From the NCBI RefSeq assembly GCF_963576545.1, contig NC_083645.1, positions 5,418,930-5,482,929 on the forward strand: a stretch of DNA of 64,000 nucleotides, in the 5' to 3' direction. The stretch comes from Limanda limanda. Taxonomy: Eukaryota > Chordata > Actinopteri > Pleuronectiformes > Pleuronectidae. Made by a program: the position numbers and the translations under genes. Of the stretch, positions 22,056-32,250 are shown in pieces (within the stretch, counting starts at the first letter, position 1; the number at the start of each line of letters is the position of its first letter). The notes under the pieces were generated by a model. That model was not told the origin of the DNA, ran no database searches, and saw nothing but the letters and a program-made list of their open reading frames with translations.

Positions 22056-22350
22056 GGTCCAAAAATGACTTTGTCACAAGGCTACTTTCATCCTTTTCTA
22101 GGAATCTTCTGCTTATCTGTGTTCCAGGAGGCTTTACTCTGAGCCTCTGTATGAATTCACACGGTACAAACTGGACGGATTTGTAGCCATTTTCAATGTA
22201 TCGGTGATCGTTAGAGAGAGGCCAGTGATGCGAAACCATATTTCCCACAATGGGTGTGACCAAAGTTTAGCCTCCTTCCTTTTTTGACCGTAGCAAAGGG
22301 TCCACTCACCTGATGGGGGAATATACAGGCACCACTGCAGGGCAACACCT

Positions 22351-22457
22351 GTACTTGCTCCGGCAGTACATATAATAAATTGGATACGATACAGAGAAGA
22401 TTAGCATGGCCCCTGCGAAAGGATGACACGCAAATTCGTGAAGAGTTTCCATATTTT
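22351..22457 (+). ncRNA. U6: U6 snRNA copy 56
   Basis: Loop UCCG, C81; C94A. Confidence 0.84.
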
Positions 22458-22751
22458 GGTCCAAAAATGACTTTGTCACAAGGCTACTTTCATCCTTTTC
22501 TAGGAATCTTCTGCTTATCTGTGTTCCAGGAGGCTTTACTCTGAGCCTCTATATGAATTCACAGGTACAAACTGGAAGGATTTGTAGCCATTTTTAATGT
22601 ATCAGTGATCGTTAGAGAGAGGCCAGTAATGCGAAACCATATTTCCCACAATGGGTGTGACCAAAGTTTAGCCTCCTTCCTTTTTTGACCGTAGCAAAGG
22701 GTCCACTCACCTGATGGGGGAATATGCAGGCACCACTGCAGGGAAAAACCT

Positions 22752-22858
22752 GTACTTGCTTCAGCAGTACATATAATAAATTGGATACGATACAGAGAAG
22801 ATTAGCATGGCCCCTGCGAAAGGATGACACGAAAATTCGTGAAGCGTTTCCATATTTT
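22752..22858 (+). ncRNA. U6: U6 snRNA copy 57
   Basis: Loop UUCA, A81; TATA region reads AATATGC. Confidence 0.86.
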
Positions 22859-23152
22859 GGTCCAAAAATGACTTTGGCACAAGGCTACTTCATCCTTTTC
22901 TAGGAATCTTCCGCTTATCTGTGTTCCAGGAGGCTTTACTCTGAGCCTCTTTATGAATTCACAAGGTACAAACTGGACGGATTTGTAGCCATTTTCAATG
23001 TATCGGTGATCGTTAGAGAGAGGCCAGTGATGCGAAACCATATTTTCCACAATGGGTGTGACCAAAGTTTAGCCTCCTTCCTTTTTTGACCGTAGCAAAG
23101 GGTCCACTCACCTGATGGGGGAATATACAGGCACCACTGCAGGGCAACACCT

Positions 23153-23259
23153 GTACTTGCTCCGGCAGTACATATAATAAATTAGATACGATACAGAGAA
23201 GATTAGCATGGCCCCTGCGAAAGGATGACACGCAAATTCGTGAAGCGTTTCCATATTTT
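23153..23259 (+). ncRNA. U6: U6 snRNA copy 58
   Basis: Loop UCCG, C81; G32A. Confidence 0.85.
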
Positions 23260-23553
23260 GGTCCAAAAATGACTTTGTCACAAGGCTACTTTCATCCTTT
23301 TCTAGGAATCTTCTTCTTATCTGTGTTCAAGGAGGCTTTACTCTGAGCCTCTTTATGAATTCACAGGTACAAACTGGAAGGATTTGTAACCATTTTTAAT
23401 GTATCAGTGATCGTTAGAGCGAGGCCAGTAATGCGAAACCATATTTCCCACAATGGGTGTGACAAAAGTTTAGCCTCCTTCCTTTTTTGACCGTAGCAAA
23501 GTGTCCACTCACCTGATGGGGGAATATACAGGCACCACTGCAGGGAAACACCT

Positions 23554-23660
23554 GTACTTGCTCCGGCAGTACATATAATAAATTGGATACGATACAGAGA
23601 AGATTAGCATGGCCCCTGCGAAAGGATGACACGCAAATTCGTGAAGCGTTTCCATATTTT
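23554..23660 (+). ncRNA. U6: U6 snRNA copy 59
   Basis: Loop UCCG, C81; PSE-like element ends CAAAGTG. Confidence 0.87.
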
Positions 23661-23954
23661 GGTCCAAAAATGACTTTGTCACAAGGCTACTTTCATCCTT
23701 TTCTAGGAATCTTCTGCTTATCTGTGTTCCAGGAGGCTTTACTCTGAGCCTCTTTATGAATTCACAGGTACAAACTGGCAGGATTTGTAGCCATTTTTAA
23801 TGTATCAGTGATCGTTAGAGCGAGGCCAGTAATGCGAAACCATATTTCCCACAATGGGTGTGACCAAAGTTTAGCCTCCTTCCTTTTTTGACCGTAGCAA
23901 AGGGTCCACTCACCTGATGGGGGAATATACAGGCACCACTGCAGGGAAAAACCT

Positions 23955-24061
23955 GTACTTGCTTCAGCAGTACATATAATAAATTGGATACGATACAGAG
24001 AAGATTAGCATGGCCCCTGCGAAAGGATGACACGCAAATTCGTGAAGCGTTTCCATATTTT
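23955..24061 (+). ncRNA. U6: U6 snRNA copy 60
   Basis: Loop UUCA with C81. Confidence 0.87.
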
Positions 24062-24355
24062 GGTCCAAAAATGACTTTGGCACAAGGCTACTTCATCCTT
24101 TTCTAGGAATCTTCCGCTTATCTGTGTTCCAGGAGGCTTTACTCTGAGCCTCTTTATGAATTCACACGGTACAAACTGGACGGATTTGTAGCCATTTTCA
24201 ATGTATCGGTGATCGTTAGAGAGAGGCCAGTGATGCGAAACCATATTTCCCACAATGGGTGTGACCAAGGTTTAGCCTCCTTCCTTTTTTGACCGTAGCA
24301 AAGGGTCCACTCACCTGATGGGGGAATATACAGGCACCACTGCAGGGAAACACCT

Positions 24356-24462
24356 GTACTTGCTCCGGCAGTACATATAATAAATTGGATACGATACAGA
24401 GAAGATTAGCATGGCCCCTGCGAAAGGATGACACGCAAATTCGTGAAGCGTTTCCATATTTT
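24356..24462 (+). ncRNA. U6: U6 snRNA copy 61
   Basis: Loop UCCG, C81. Confidence 0.87.
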
Positions 24463-24756
24463 GGTCCAAAAATGACTTTGTCACAAGGCTACTTTCATCC
24501 TTTTCTAGGAATCTTCTGCTTATCTGTGTTCCAGGAGGCTTTACTCTGAGCCTCTTTATGAATTCACAGGTACAAACTGGCAGGATTTGTAGCCATTTTT
24601 AATGTATCAGTGATCGTTAGAGCGAGGCCAGTAATGCGAAACCATATTTCCCACAATGGGTGTGACCAAAGTTTAGCCTCCTTCCTTTTTTGACCGTAGC
24701 AAAGGGTCCACTCACCTGATGGGGGAATATACAGGCACCACTGCAGGGAAAAACCT

Positions 24757-24863
24757 GTACTTGCTTCAGCAGTACATATAATAAATTGGATACGATACAG
24801 AGAAGATTAGCATGGCCCCTGCGAAAGGATGACACGCAAATTCGTGAAGCGTTTCCATATTTT
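24757..24863 (+). ncRNA. U6: U6 snRNA copy 62
   Basis: Loop UUCA with C81. Confidence 0.87.
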
Positions 24864-25157
24864 GGTCCAAAAATGACTTTGGCACAAGGCTACTTCATCC
24901 TTTTCTAGGAATCTTCCGCTTATCTGTGTTCCAGGAGGCTTTACTCTGAGCCTCTTTATGAATTCACACGGTACAAACTGGACGGATTTGTAGCCATTTT
25001 CAATGTATCGGTGATCGTTAGAGAGAGGCCAGTGATGCGAAACCATATTTCCCACAATGGGTGTGACCAAGGTTTAGCCTCCTTCCTTTTTTGACCGTAG
25101 CAAAGGGTCCACTCACCTGATGGGGGAATATACAGGCACCACTGCAGGGAAACACCT

Positions 25158-25264
25158 GTACTTGCTCCGGCAGTACATATAATAAATTGGATACGATACA
25201 GAGAAGATTAGCATGGCCCCTGCGAAAGGATGACACGCAAATTCGTGAAGCGTTTCCATATTTT
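25158..25264 (+). ncRNA. U6: U6 snRNA copy 63
   Basis: Loop UCCG, C81. Confidence 0.87.
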
Positions 25265-25558
25265 GGTCCAAAAATGACTTTGGCACAAGGCTACTTTCAT
25301 CCTTTTCTAGGAATCTTCTGCTTATCTGTGTTCCAGGAGGCTTTACTCTGAGCCTCTTTATGAATTCACAGGTACAAACTGGAAGGATTTGTAGCCATTT
25401 TTAATGTATCAGTGATCATTAGAGCGAGGCCAGTAATGCGAAACCATATTTCCCACAATGGGTGTGACCAAAGTTTAGCCTCCTTCCTTTTTTGACTGTA
25501 GCAAAGGGTCCACTCACCTGATGGGGGAATATACAGGCACCACTGCAGGGAAAAACCT

Positions 25559-25665
25559 GTACTTGCTTCAGCAGTACATATAATAAATTGGATACGATAC
25601 AGAGAAGATTAGCATGGCCCCTGCGAAAGGATGACACGAAAATTCGTGAAGCGTTTCCATATTTT
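25559..25665 (+). ncRNA. U6: U6 snRNA copy 64
   Basis: Loop UUCA, A81; PSE-like core reads ACTGTA. Confidence 0.86.
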
Positions 25666-25959
25666 GGTCCAAAAATGACTTTGGCACAAGGCTACTTCAT
25701 CCTTTTCTAGGAATCTTCCGCTTATCTGTGTTCCAGGAGGCTTTACTCTGAGCCTCTTTATGAATTCACACGGTACAAACTGAACGGATTTGTAGCCATT
25801 TTCAATGTATCGGTGATCGTTAGAGAGAGGCCAGTGATGCGAAACCATATTTCCCACAATGGGTGTGACCAAAGTTTAGCCTCCTTCCTTTTTTGACCGT
25901 AGCAAAGGGTCCACTCACCTGATGGGGGAATATACAGGCACCACTGCAGGGAAACACCT

Positions 25960-26066
25960 GTACTTGCTCCGGCAGTACATATAATAAGTTGGATATGATA
26001 CAGAGAAGATTAGCATGGCCCCTGCGAAAGGATGACACGCAAATTCGTGAAGCGTTTCCATATTTT
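25960..26066 (+). ncRNA. U6: U6 snRNA copy 65 (fused)
   Basis: Loop UCCG, C81; carries both A29G (as copy 42) and C37T (as copy 43), with the 3' flank of copy 43. The fusion point lies between nt 29 and 37. Confidence 0.84.
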
Positions 26067-26360
26067 GGTCCAAAAATGACTTTGGCACAAGGCTACTTCA
26101 TCCTTTTCTAGGAATCTTCCGCTTATCTGTGTTCCAGGAGGCTTTACTCTGAGCCTCTTTATGAATTCACACGGTACAAACTGGACGGATTTGTAGCCAT
26201 TTTCAATGTATCGGTGATCGTTAGAGAGAGGCCAGTGATGCGAAACCATATTTCCCACAATGGGTGTGACCAAAGTTTAGCCTCTTTCCTTTTTTGACCG
26301 TAGCAAAGGGTCCACTCACCTGATGGGGGAATATACAGGCACCACTGCAGGGGAAAACCT

Positions 26361-26467
26361 GTACTTGCTTCGGCAGTACATATAATAAATTGGATACGAT
26401 ACAGAGAAGATTAGCATGGCCCCTGCGAAAGGATGGCACGCAAATTCGTGAAGCGTTTCCATATTTT
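26361..26467 (+). ncRNA. U6: U6 snRNA copy 66
   Basis: Loop UUCG, C81; A76G; short TATA. Confidence 0.84.
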
Positions 26468-26763
26468 GGTCAAAAAATGACTTTGGCACAAGGCTACTTC
26501 ATCCTTTTCTAGGAATCTTCCACTTATCTGTGTTCCAGGAGGCTTTACTCTGAGCCTCTTTATGAATTCACACGGTACAAACTGGACAGATTTGTAGCCA
26601 TTTTCAATGTATCGGTGATCGTTAGAGAGAGGCCAGTGATGCGAAACCATATTTCCCACAATGGGTGTGACCAAAGTTTAGCCTCCTTCCTTTTTTGACC
26701 GTAGCAAAGGGTCCACTCACCTGATGGGGGAATATATACAGGCACCACTCCAGGGGAAAACCT

Positions 26764-26870
26764 GTACTTGCTTCGGCAGTACATATAATAAATTGGATAC
26801 GATACAGAGAAGATTAGCATGGCCCCTGCGAAAGGATGACACGAAAATTCGTGAAGCGTTTCCATATTTT
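26764..26870 (+). ncRNA. U6: U6 snRNA copy 67
   Basis: Loop UUCG with A81; TATATA. Confidence 0.86.
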
Positions 26871-27164
26871 GGTCCAAAAATGACTTTGGCACAAAGCTAC
26901 TTCATCCTTTTCTAGGAATCTTCCGCTTATCTGTGTTCCAGGAGGCTTTACTCTGAGCCTCTTTATGAATTCACACGGTACACACTGGACGGATTTGTAG
27001 CCATTTTCAATATATCGGTGATCGTTAGAGAGAGGCCAGTGATGCGAAACCATATTTCCCACAATGGGTGTGACCAAAGTTTAGCCTCCTTCCTTTTTTG
27101 ACCGTAGCAAAGGGTCCACTCACCTGATGGGGGAATATACAGGCACCACTGCAGGGAAACACCT

Positions 27165-27271
27165 TTACTTGCACAGCCAGTACATATAATGAATTGGATA
27201 CGATACAGAGAAGATTAGCATGGCCCCTGCGAAAGGATGACACGCAAATTCGTGAAGCGTTTCCATATTTT
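27165..27271 (+). ncRNA. U6: U6 snRNA copy 68 (degenerate 5' stem)
   Basis: G1T, loop ACAG, G13C and A27G; C81. The 5' stem-loop is disturbed, so this copy is probably defective. Confidence 0.75.
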
Positions 27272-27568
27272 GGTCCAAAAATGACTTTGGCACAAGGCTA
27301 CTTTCCTCCTTTTCAAGGAATCTTCCACTTATCTGTGTTCCAGGAGGCTTTACTCTGAGCCTCTTTATGAATTCACAAGGTACAAACTGGACAGATTTGT
27401 AGCCATTTTCAATGTATCAGTGATCGTTAGAGAGAGGCCAGTGATGCGAAACCATATTTCCCACAATGGGTGTGACCAAAGTTTAGCCTCCTTCCTTTTT
27501 TGACCGTAGCAAAGGGTCCACTCACCTGATGGGGGAATATATACAGGCACCACTCCAGGGAAAAACCT

Positions 27569-27675
27569 GTACTTGCTTCGGCAGTACATATAATAAATTG
27601 GATACGATACAGAGAAGATTAGCATGGCCCCTGTGAAAGGATGACACGCAAATTCGTGAAGCGTTTCCATATTTT
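27569..27675 (+). ncRNA. U6: U6 snRNA copy 69
   Basis: Loop UUCG, C81; C66T; TATATA. Last copy before the retrotransposon, whose 3' end lies 174 bp downstream. Confidence 0.85.
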
Positions 27676-27842
27676 GGTCCAAAAATGACTTTGGCACAAG
27701 GCTACTTCATCCTTTTCTAGGAACCTTCCGCTTATCTATGTTCCAGGAGGCTTTACTCTGAGCCTCTTTATGAATTCACACGGTACAAACTGGACGGATT
27801 TGTAGCCATTTTCAATGTATCGGTGATCGTTAGAGAGAGGCC

Positions 27843-27848
27843 AGTGAT
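27843..27848. repeat. Target-site duplication, left
   Basis: AGTGAT immediately before the element's 3' end. The uninterrupted units read ccAGTGATgcgaaacc here. Confidence 0.85.
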
Positions 27849-27874
27849 CTCATCTCCTTCTCATCTTCATCCGC
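27849..27874 (-). repeat. Retrotransposon 3' tail, degenerate GATGA repeats
   Basis: Minus strand reads ATGAAGATGAGAAGGAGATG within 26 nt between the stop codon and the target-site duplication. Such short tandem motifs at the 3' end serve as the reverse-transcription start in RTE-type elements and take the place of a poly(A) tail. Confidence 0.7.
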
Positions 27875-30800
27875 TTATCCGGGGTCGGGTCGCGGGGGGA
27901 GCAGCTCAAGCAGGGGGCCCCAGACTTCCCTTTCCCGGGCCACATTGACCAGCTCTGACGGGGGGATCCCGAGGCGTTCCCAGGCCAGTGTTGAGATATA
28001 ATCTCTCCACCTAGTCCTGGGTCTTCCCCGAGGTCTCCTCCCCACTGGACGTGCCTGAAACACCTCCCAAGGGAGGCGCCCAGTGGGCATCCTTACCAGA
28101 TGCCCGAACCACCTCAGCTGACTCCTTTCTAAGTAAAGGAGCAGCGGCTCTAATCCGAGTCCCTCACGGATGACTGAGCTTCTCACCCTATCTCTAAGGG
28201 AGACGCCAGCCACCCTTCTGAGAAAACTCATCTCGGCCGCTTGTACCCGCGATCTCGTCCTTTCGGTCATCACCCAGCCCTCATGACCATAGGTGAGGAT
28301 AGGAACGAAGATCGACCGGTAGATCGAGAGCTTTGCCTTGCGGCTCAGCTCTCTTTTCGTTACAACGGTGCGGTAAAGCGAACGCAATACCGCCCCCGCT
28401 GCTCCGATTCTCCGGCCAATCTCACGCTCCATAGTACCCTCACTCGCGAACAAGACCCCGAGGTACTTGAACTCCTTCACTTGGGCTAAGGACTCATTTC
28501 CTACCCGGAGTAAGCAATCCATCGGTTTCCTGCTAAGAGTCATGGCCTCAGATTTAGTGGTGCTGATCCTCATCCCAGCCGCTTCACACTCGGCCGCCAG
28601 CCGATCCAGTGAGTGCTGAAGGTCACAAGCCGATGATCCAATGAGGACCACATCATCCGCAAAAAGCAGTGACGAGATCCTCAGACCACCGAACTGCAAC
28701 CCCTCCCCACCACGACTACGCCTCGATATCCTGTCCATGTATATCACAAACAGGATTGGTGACAAGGCGCAGCCCTGGCGGAGACCAGCACCCACTGAGA
28801 ACGAAACTGACTGGCTGCCGAGGACCCGAACACAGCTCTCGCTTTGGGAGTACAGGGATTGGATGGCCCTGAGGAGAGACCCCCTTACCCCATACTCCCG
28901 CAGCACCTCCCACAGTTTCTCCCGGGGGACCCGGTCATACGCCTTCTCCAGATCCACAAAACACAAGTGGACCGGATGGGCATACTCCCAGGCCCCCTCC
29001 AGGATCCTTGCGAGAGTGAAGAGCTGGTCCGTAGTTCCACGTCCGGGGCGAAAACCGCATTGTTCCTCTTCAATCTGAGGTTCGACGATCGGCCGAACCC
29101 TCCTTTCCAGCACCTTGGAGTAGACTTTACCAGGGAGGCTGAGAAGTGTGATACCCCGATAATTGGTACACACTCTCTGGTCCCCCTTTTTGAACAGGGG
29201 AACCACCACCCCGGTTTGCCACTCCTTTGGCACTGTACCCGACTCCCACGCGATGTTGAATAGGCGTGTCAACCATGACAGCCCCTCAACACCCAGAGCC
29301 TTTAGCATTTCTGGCTGGATCTCATCAATCCCTGGGGCTTTGCCACTGCGGAGATGTTTGACTACCTCAGTGACCTCCACCAGGGAAATTGACGACGAAA
29401 CACCATCAACCTCGAGCTCTGCCTCCAACATAGAGGGCGTGTTATTCGGATTCAGGAGTTCCTCAAAGTGTTCCTTCCAACGTCCGACGACCTCCTCAGT
29501 TGAGGTCAACAGAGTCCCATCCTTACTGTACACAGCTTGGATGGTTCCCCGTTTCCCCCTCCTGAGGTGCCGGATGGTCTTCCAGAAACACTTTGGTGCC
29601 GACCGAAAGTCCTTCTCCATGACCTCTCCGAACTTCTCCCACACCCGCTGCTTAGCCTCCGACACGGCAGCAGCTGCAGCCCTTCGGGCCTGTCGGTACC
29701 CTGCAACCGAGTCAGGAGTCCTCCAGGATATCATATCCCGGAAGGCCTCCTTCTTCAATCGGACGGCTTCCCTGACCACCAGTGTCCACCACGGTGTCCG
29801 AGGGTTACCGCCCCTTGAGGAACCTAAGACCCTGAGGCCACAGCTAGCCGCCGCAGCTTCAGCAATGGAGGCTTTGAACACCGCCCACTCCGGCTCAATG
29901 TCCCCAACCTCCACAGGAATGCCAGAAAAACTCCGCCGGAGGTGTGAGTTGAAGATACCTAGGACGGGGGCCTCCTCCAGACGTTCCCAGTTCACCCGCA
30001 CTACTCGTTTGGGCTTACCAGGTCTATCCGGAAATTTCCCCCATTCCCTGATCCAACTCACAACCAGATGGTGGTCGGTTGACAGTTCCGCCCCTCTCTT
30101 TACCCGAGTGTCCAAAACATGCGGCCTCAGATCAGATGACACGATCACAAAATCGATCATTGATCTTCGGCCTAGGGTACTCTGGTACCAGGTACACTTA
30201 TGAGCACCCTTATGTTCGAACATGGTGTTTGTTATGGATAATCCATGACTAGCACAGAAGTCCAATAACAAACGACCGCTCGGGTTCAGATCAGGGAGGC
30301 CGTTCCTCCCCACCACGCCTCTCCAGGTATCTCCATCGTTGCCCACGTGGGCGTTGAAGTCACCCAGCAGAACTACGGAGTCCCCTACTGGAGCCCCATG
30401 CAGGACTCCATTCAGGGTCTCCAAGAAGGCCGAGTACTCTGAGCTGCTGTTTGGTGCATACGCACAAACAACAGTCAGAGTTTTCCCCCCTACAACCCTT
30501 AGGCGCAGGGAGGCGACCCTCTCGTCTACCGGGGTAAACTCCAACACCGCGGCGCTCAGCCGGGGATTTATGAGTATCCCCACACCCGCCCGGCGCCTCA
30601 CGCCCTTGGCAACTCCGGAGAAGAATAGAGTCCAACCCTTATCCAGGAGTACGGTACCAGAGCCGAGACTGTGCGTGGAGGTAAGCCCCACCAGATCTAA
30701 CTGGTAGCGCTCCACCTCCCTCACAAGCTCCGGCTCCTTTCCCCACAGCGAGGTGACGTTCCACGTCCCCAGAGCCAGCTTCTGCCGCCCGGGTCTGGTC

Positions 30801-31075
30801 CGTCGAGACCCCTGACCTTCGCTGCCACCCATGTGGCTGCGCACCCGACCCCAACGGGTCTTCCCACAGGTGGTGGGCCCATGAGATGAAGAGAGGGGGG
30901 GTGCCACGTAGTTTGTTCGGGCTGTGCCCGACCGGGCTCCGTGGCAAACCCGGCCACCAGGCGCTCGCCATCGAGCCCTCCGTCTGGGCCTAGCTCCAGA
31001 CGGGGGCCCCGGGCTTCCTCCGGGCTGGGTCCCATCTCCTCTTGTAACGATATTCATTGAGGGTTTTTGAACCAT
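27875..31075 (-). CDS. RTE-clade ORF: AP endonuclease / reverse transcriptase (Rex3-like)
   Basis: 1,066-residue polyprotein that nicks target DNA and copies the element's RNA at the nick. Residues 1-95 are a basic, Gly/Pro/Arg-rich leader. The AP endonuclease is at about 98-345: TWNV (N106), GDFNAH (D239, N241), SMIDF (D308), STDHH (D334, H335). The Glu expected in an LQETH-type motif reads Ser (LTSTH, 131-135). Reverse transcriptase is at about 510-880: NYRGITLLS (638-646), FVDLEKAYD (catalytic D708), GLRQGC (764-769), FADD (D807, D808), EFKYLGV (868-874). The C-terminal region has [10 protein letters not shown] (987-996) and a basic [10 protein letters not shown] stretch (1017-1026). The ATG is preceded by an in-frame stop 15 nt upstream (31,091-31,093). 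No stop or frameshift is seen, so the copy may be young and capable of retrotransposition. Confidence 0.9.
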   Translation of the reverse strand: MVQKPSMNIVTRGDGTQPGGSPGPPSGARPRRRARWRAPGGRVCHGARSGTARTNYVAPPLSSSHGPTTCGKTRWGRVRSHMGGSEGQGSRRTRPGRQKLALGTWNVTSLWGKEPELVREVERYQLDLVGLTSTHSLGSGTVLLDKGWTLFFSGVAKGVRRRAGVGILINPRLSAAVLEFTPVDERVASLRLRVVGGKTLTVVCAYAPNSSSEYSAFLETLNGVLHGAPVGDSVVLLGDFNAHVGNDGDTWRGVVGRNGLPDLNPSGRLLLDFCASHGLSITNTMFEHKGAHKCTWYQSTLGRRSMIDFVIVSSDLRPHVLDTRVKRGAELSTDHHLVVSWIREWGKFPDRPGKPKRVVRVNWERLEEAPVLGIFNSHLRRSFSGIPVEVGDIEPEWAVFKASIAEAAAASCGLRVLGSSRGGNPRTPWWTLVVREAVRLKKEAFRDMISWRTPDSVAGYRQARRAAAAAVSEAKQRVWEKFGEVMEKDFRSAPKCFWKTIRHLRRGKRGTIQAVYSKDGTLLTSTEEVVGRWKEHFEELLNPNNTPSMLEAELEVDGVSSSISLVEVTEVVKHLRSGKAPGIDEIQPEMLKALGVEGLSWLTRLFNIAWESGTVPKEWQTGVVVPLFKKGDQRVCTNYRGITLLSLPGKVYSKVLERRVRPIVEPQIEEEQCGFRPGRGTTDQLFTLARILEGAWEYAHPVHLCFVDLEKAYDRVPREKLWEVLREYGVRGSLLRAIQSLYSQSESCVRVLGSQSVSFSVGAGLRQGCALSPILFVIYMDRISRRSRGGEGLQFGGLRISSLLFADDVVLIGSSACDLQHSLDRLAAECEAAGMRISTTKSEAMTLSRKPMDCLLRVGNESLAQVKEFKYLGVLFASEGTMEREIGRRIGAAGAVLRSLYRTVVTKRELSRKAKLSIYRSIFVPILTYGHEGWVMTERTRSRVQAAEMSFLRRVAGVSLRDRVRSSVIREGLGLEPLLLYLERSQLRWFGHLVRMPTGRLPWEVFQARPVGRRPRGRPRTRWRDYISTLAWERLGIPPSELVNVAREREVWGPLLELLPPRPDPG

Positions 31076-31212
31076 TCTTAGTCTGGCCCCTCACCTGAGA
31101 CCACTCTGCCATGAGAGACCCTACCAGGAGCACAAGGCTCCAGACAACACAGCCCTCAGGTTCACAGGGACACGCAAACCTCTCCACCACGATAAGGTGA
31201 TGGTTCCAGGAG
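31076..31212 (-). promoter_or_regulatory. Retrotransposon 5' untranslated region
   Basis: 137 bp upstream of the ORF; it would hold an internal promoter if the copy is complete. Its opening CACCTTATCGTGGTGG stretch (31,184-31,199) is one I associate with intact fish RTE 5' ends, and argues against 5' truncation. That stretch can form a 4-bp hairpin (CACC/GGTG). I cannot show a ribozyme fold. Confidence 0.6.
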
Positions 31213-31218
31213 AGTGAT
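31213..31218. repeat. Target-site duplication, right
   Basis: AGTGAT directly after the element's 5' end, followed by the continuing unit sequence gcgaaacc. Its last two bases belong to the octamer-like site of unit 70. Confidence 0.85.
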
Positions 31219-31248
31219 GCGAAACCATATTTCCCACAATGGGTGTGA
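31217..31248 (+). promoter_or_regulatory. Octamer-like and SPH-like sites of U6 copy 70, beside the insertion
   Basis: ATGCGAAA at 31,217-31,224 and the SPH-like site at 31,230-31,248 are intact. The insertion occurred immediately upstream and left the whole U6 promoter in place. The same sites lie just outside the 5' end of the antisense retrotransposon. Confidence 0.5.
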
Positions 31249-31339
31249 CCAAAGTTTAGCCTCCTTCCTTTTTTGACCGTAGCAAAGGGTCCACTCACCT
31301 GATGGGGGAATATACAGGCACCACTGCAGGGAAACACCT

Positions 31340-31446
31340 GTACTTGCTCCGGCAGTACATATAATAAATTGGATACGATACAGAGAAGATTAGCATGGCC
31401 CCTGCGAAAGGATGACACGCAAATTCGTGAAGCATTTCCATATTTT
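31340..31446 (+). ncRNA. U6: U6 snRNA copy 70
   Basis: Loop UCCG, C81; G95A, shared with copies 47 and 89. First copy after the retrotransposon. Confidence 0.84.
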
Positions 31447-31742
31447 GGTCCAAAAATGACTTTGGCACAAGGCTACTTTCATCCTTTTCTAGGAATCTTC
31501 CGCTTATCTGTGTTCCAGGAGGCTTTATTCTGAGCCTCTTTATGAATTCACAGGTACAAACTGGAAGGATTTGTAGCCATTTTTAATGTATCAGTGATCG
31601 TTAGAGTGAGGCCAGTAATGCGAAACCATATTTCCCACAATGGGTGTGACCAAAGTTTAGCCTCCTTCCTTTTTTGACCGTAGCAAAGGGTCCACTCACC
31701 TGATGGGGGAATATATACAGGCACCACTGCAGGGAAAAACCT

Positions 31743-31849
31743 GTACTTGCTTCGGCAGTACATATAATAAATTGGATACGATACAGAGAAGATTAGCATG
31801 GCCCCTGCGAAAGGATGACACGCAAATTCGTGAAGCGTTTCCATATTTT
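31743..31849 (+). ncRNA. U6: U6 snRNA copy 71
   Basis: Loop UUCG, C81; TATATA. Confidence 0.88.
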
Positions 31850-32143
31850 GGTCCAAAAATGACTTTGGCACAAGGCTACTTCATTCTTTTCTAGGAATCT
31901 TCCGCTTATCTGTGTTCCAGGAGGCTTTACTCTGAGCCTCTTTATGAATTCACACGGTACAAACTGGAAGGATTTGTAGCCATTTTCAATGTATCGGTGA
32001 TCGTTAGAGAGAGGCCAGTGATGCGAAACCATATTTCCCACAATGGGTGTGACCAAAGTTTAGCCTCCTTCCTTTTTTGACCGTAGCAAAGGGTCCACTC
32101 ACCTGATGGGGGAATATACAGGCACCACTGCAGGGCAACACCT

Positions 32144-32250
32144 GTACTTGCTCCGGCAGTACATATAATAAATTGGATACGATACAGAGAAGATCAGCAT
32201 GGCCCCTGCGAAAGGATGACACGCAAATTCGTGAAGCGTTTCCATATTTT
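32144..32250 (+). ncRNA. U6: U6 snRNA copy 72
   Basis: Loop UCCG, C81; T52C. Confidence 0.84.

Larger units (their letters stand above)
23679..24480 (+). repeat. 802-bp dimer duplication, copy 1
   Basis: U6 copies 60 and 61. Recognised by the ctggcaggat spacer variant and by a UUCA-loop U6 that has C81 instead of the usual A81. Borders approximate. Confidence 0.65.
24481..25282 (+). repeat. 802-bp dimer duplication, copy 2
   Basis: U6 copies 62 and 63, directly following the partner dimer. The same doubled dimer recurs as copies 79-82, so the duplication predates the higher-order duplication. Confidence 0.65.
1..27848 (+). repeat. U6 snDNA tandem array, left segment (69 units)
   Basis: Head-to-tail units of 399-404 bp, each with one U6 copy on the + strand and about 294 bp of spacer. 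The spacer carries promoter motifs upstream of U6. Downstream of U6 there is only a conserved sequence with an EcoRI site (gaattc, lost where it reads gtattc) and no gene. The segment begins mid-spacer and ends where the retrotransposon interrupts unit 70. Units differ by a few shared substitutions, so lineages of units can be followed. Antisense reading frames of 60-119 codons recur because the DNA recurs; I do not regard them as genes. Confidence 0.97.
18609..27848 (+). repeat. 9.2-kb higher-order repeat, copy 1 (23 units)
   Basis: Units 47-69, period 9,234 bp measured between equivalent sites at 18,609 and 27,843. Diagnostic variants shared with copies 2 and 3 include G95A (47/70/89), T52C (49/72/91) and A36G (52/75/94). 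The 3' end is marked by the retrotransposon. Confidence 0.85.
27849..31212 (-). mobile_element. Rex3-like (RTE clade) non-LTR retrotransposon, apparently full length
   Basis: A 3,364-bp GC-rich insertion in the AT-richer array, antisense to U6. Order on the minus strand: 137-bp 5' region, one 1,066-codon ORF, then only 26 nt after the stop codon, rich in GATGA-type repeats. There is no poly(A) tail and no long terminal repeat. A single ORF with AP endonuclease and reverse transcriptase, a very short 3' region and a GATG-like tail are features of the fish Rex3 family as I know it. It is flanked by AGTGAT on both sides. The equivalent unit is uninterrupted at 18,609 and 38,839, so this is one insertion into one repeat copy. 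RTE clade assignment is firm; the Rex3 name is probable. Confidence 0.9.

Noticed and set aside
1..27848. CRISPR-like array
   Set aside because: The repeat unit is 401 bp and continuous, with no short palindromic repeats separated by unique spacers and no cas genes; the content is eukaryotic.
29163..30203. Long plus-strand open frame opposite the retrotransposon ORF
   Set aside because: It is a frame shadow of the GC-rich reverse transcriptase gene on the minus strand, with low-complexity Ser/Arg/Pro composition and no recognisable domain.
31184..31199. Self-cleaving ribozyme at the retrotransposon 5' end
   Set aside because: Only a 4-bp hairpin is visible; I could not trace the nested pairings of an HDV-like or hammerhead fold by eye.
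27849..31212. A U6-specific retrotransposon comparable with elements that target U2 snRNA or rRNA genes
   Set aside because: Only one insertion is seen among 151 units, it lies in the spacer and not in U6, and Rex3/RTE elements are not known to me as site-specific. A genome-wide look for further insertions at the same base would be needed to revive the idea.
30990..31418. Minus-strand 142-codon frame joining array sequence to the element's 5' region
   Set aside because: A chance read-through across the insertion border; its parts are the antisense array frame and an untranslated region.
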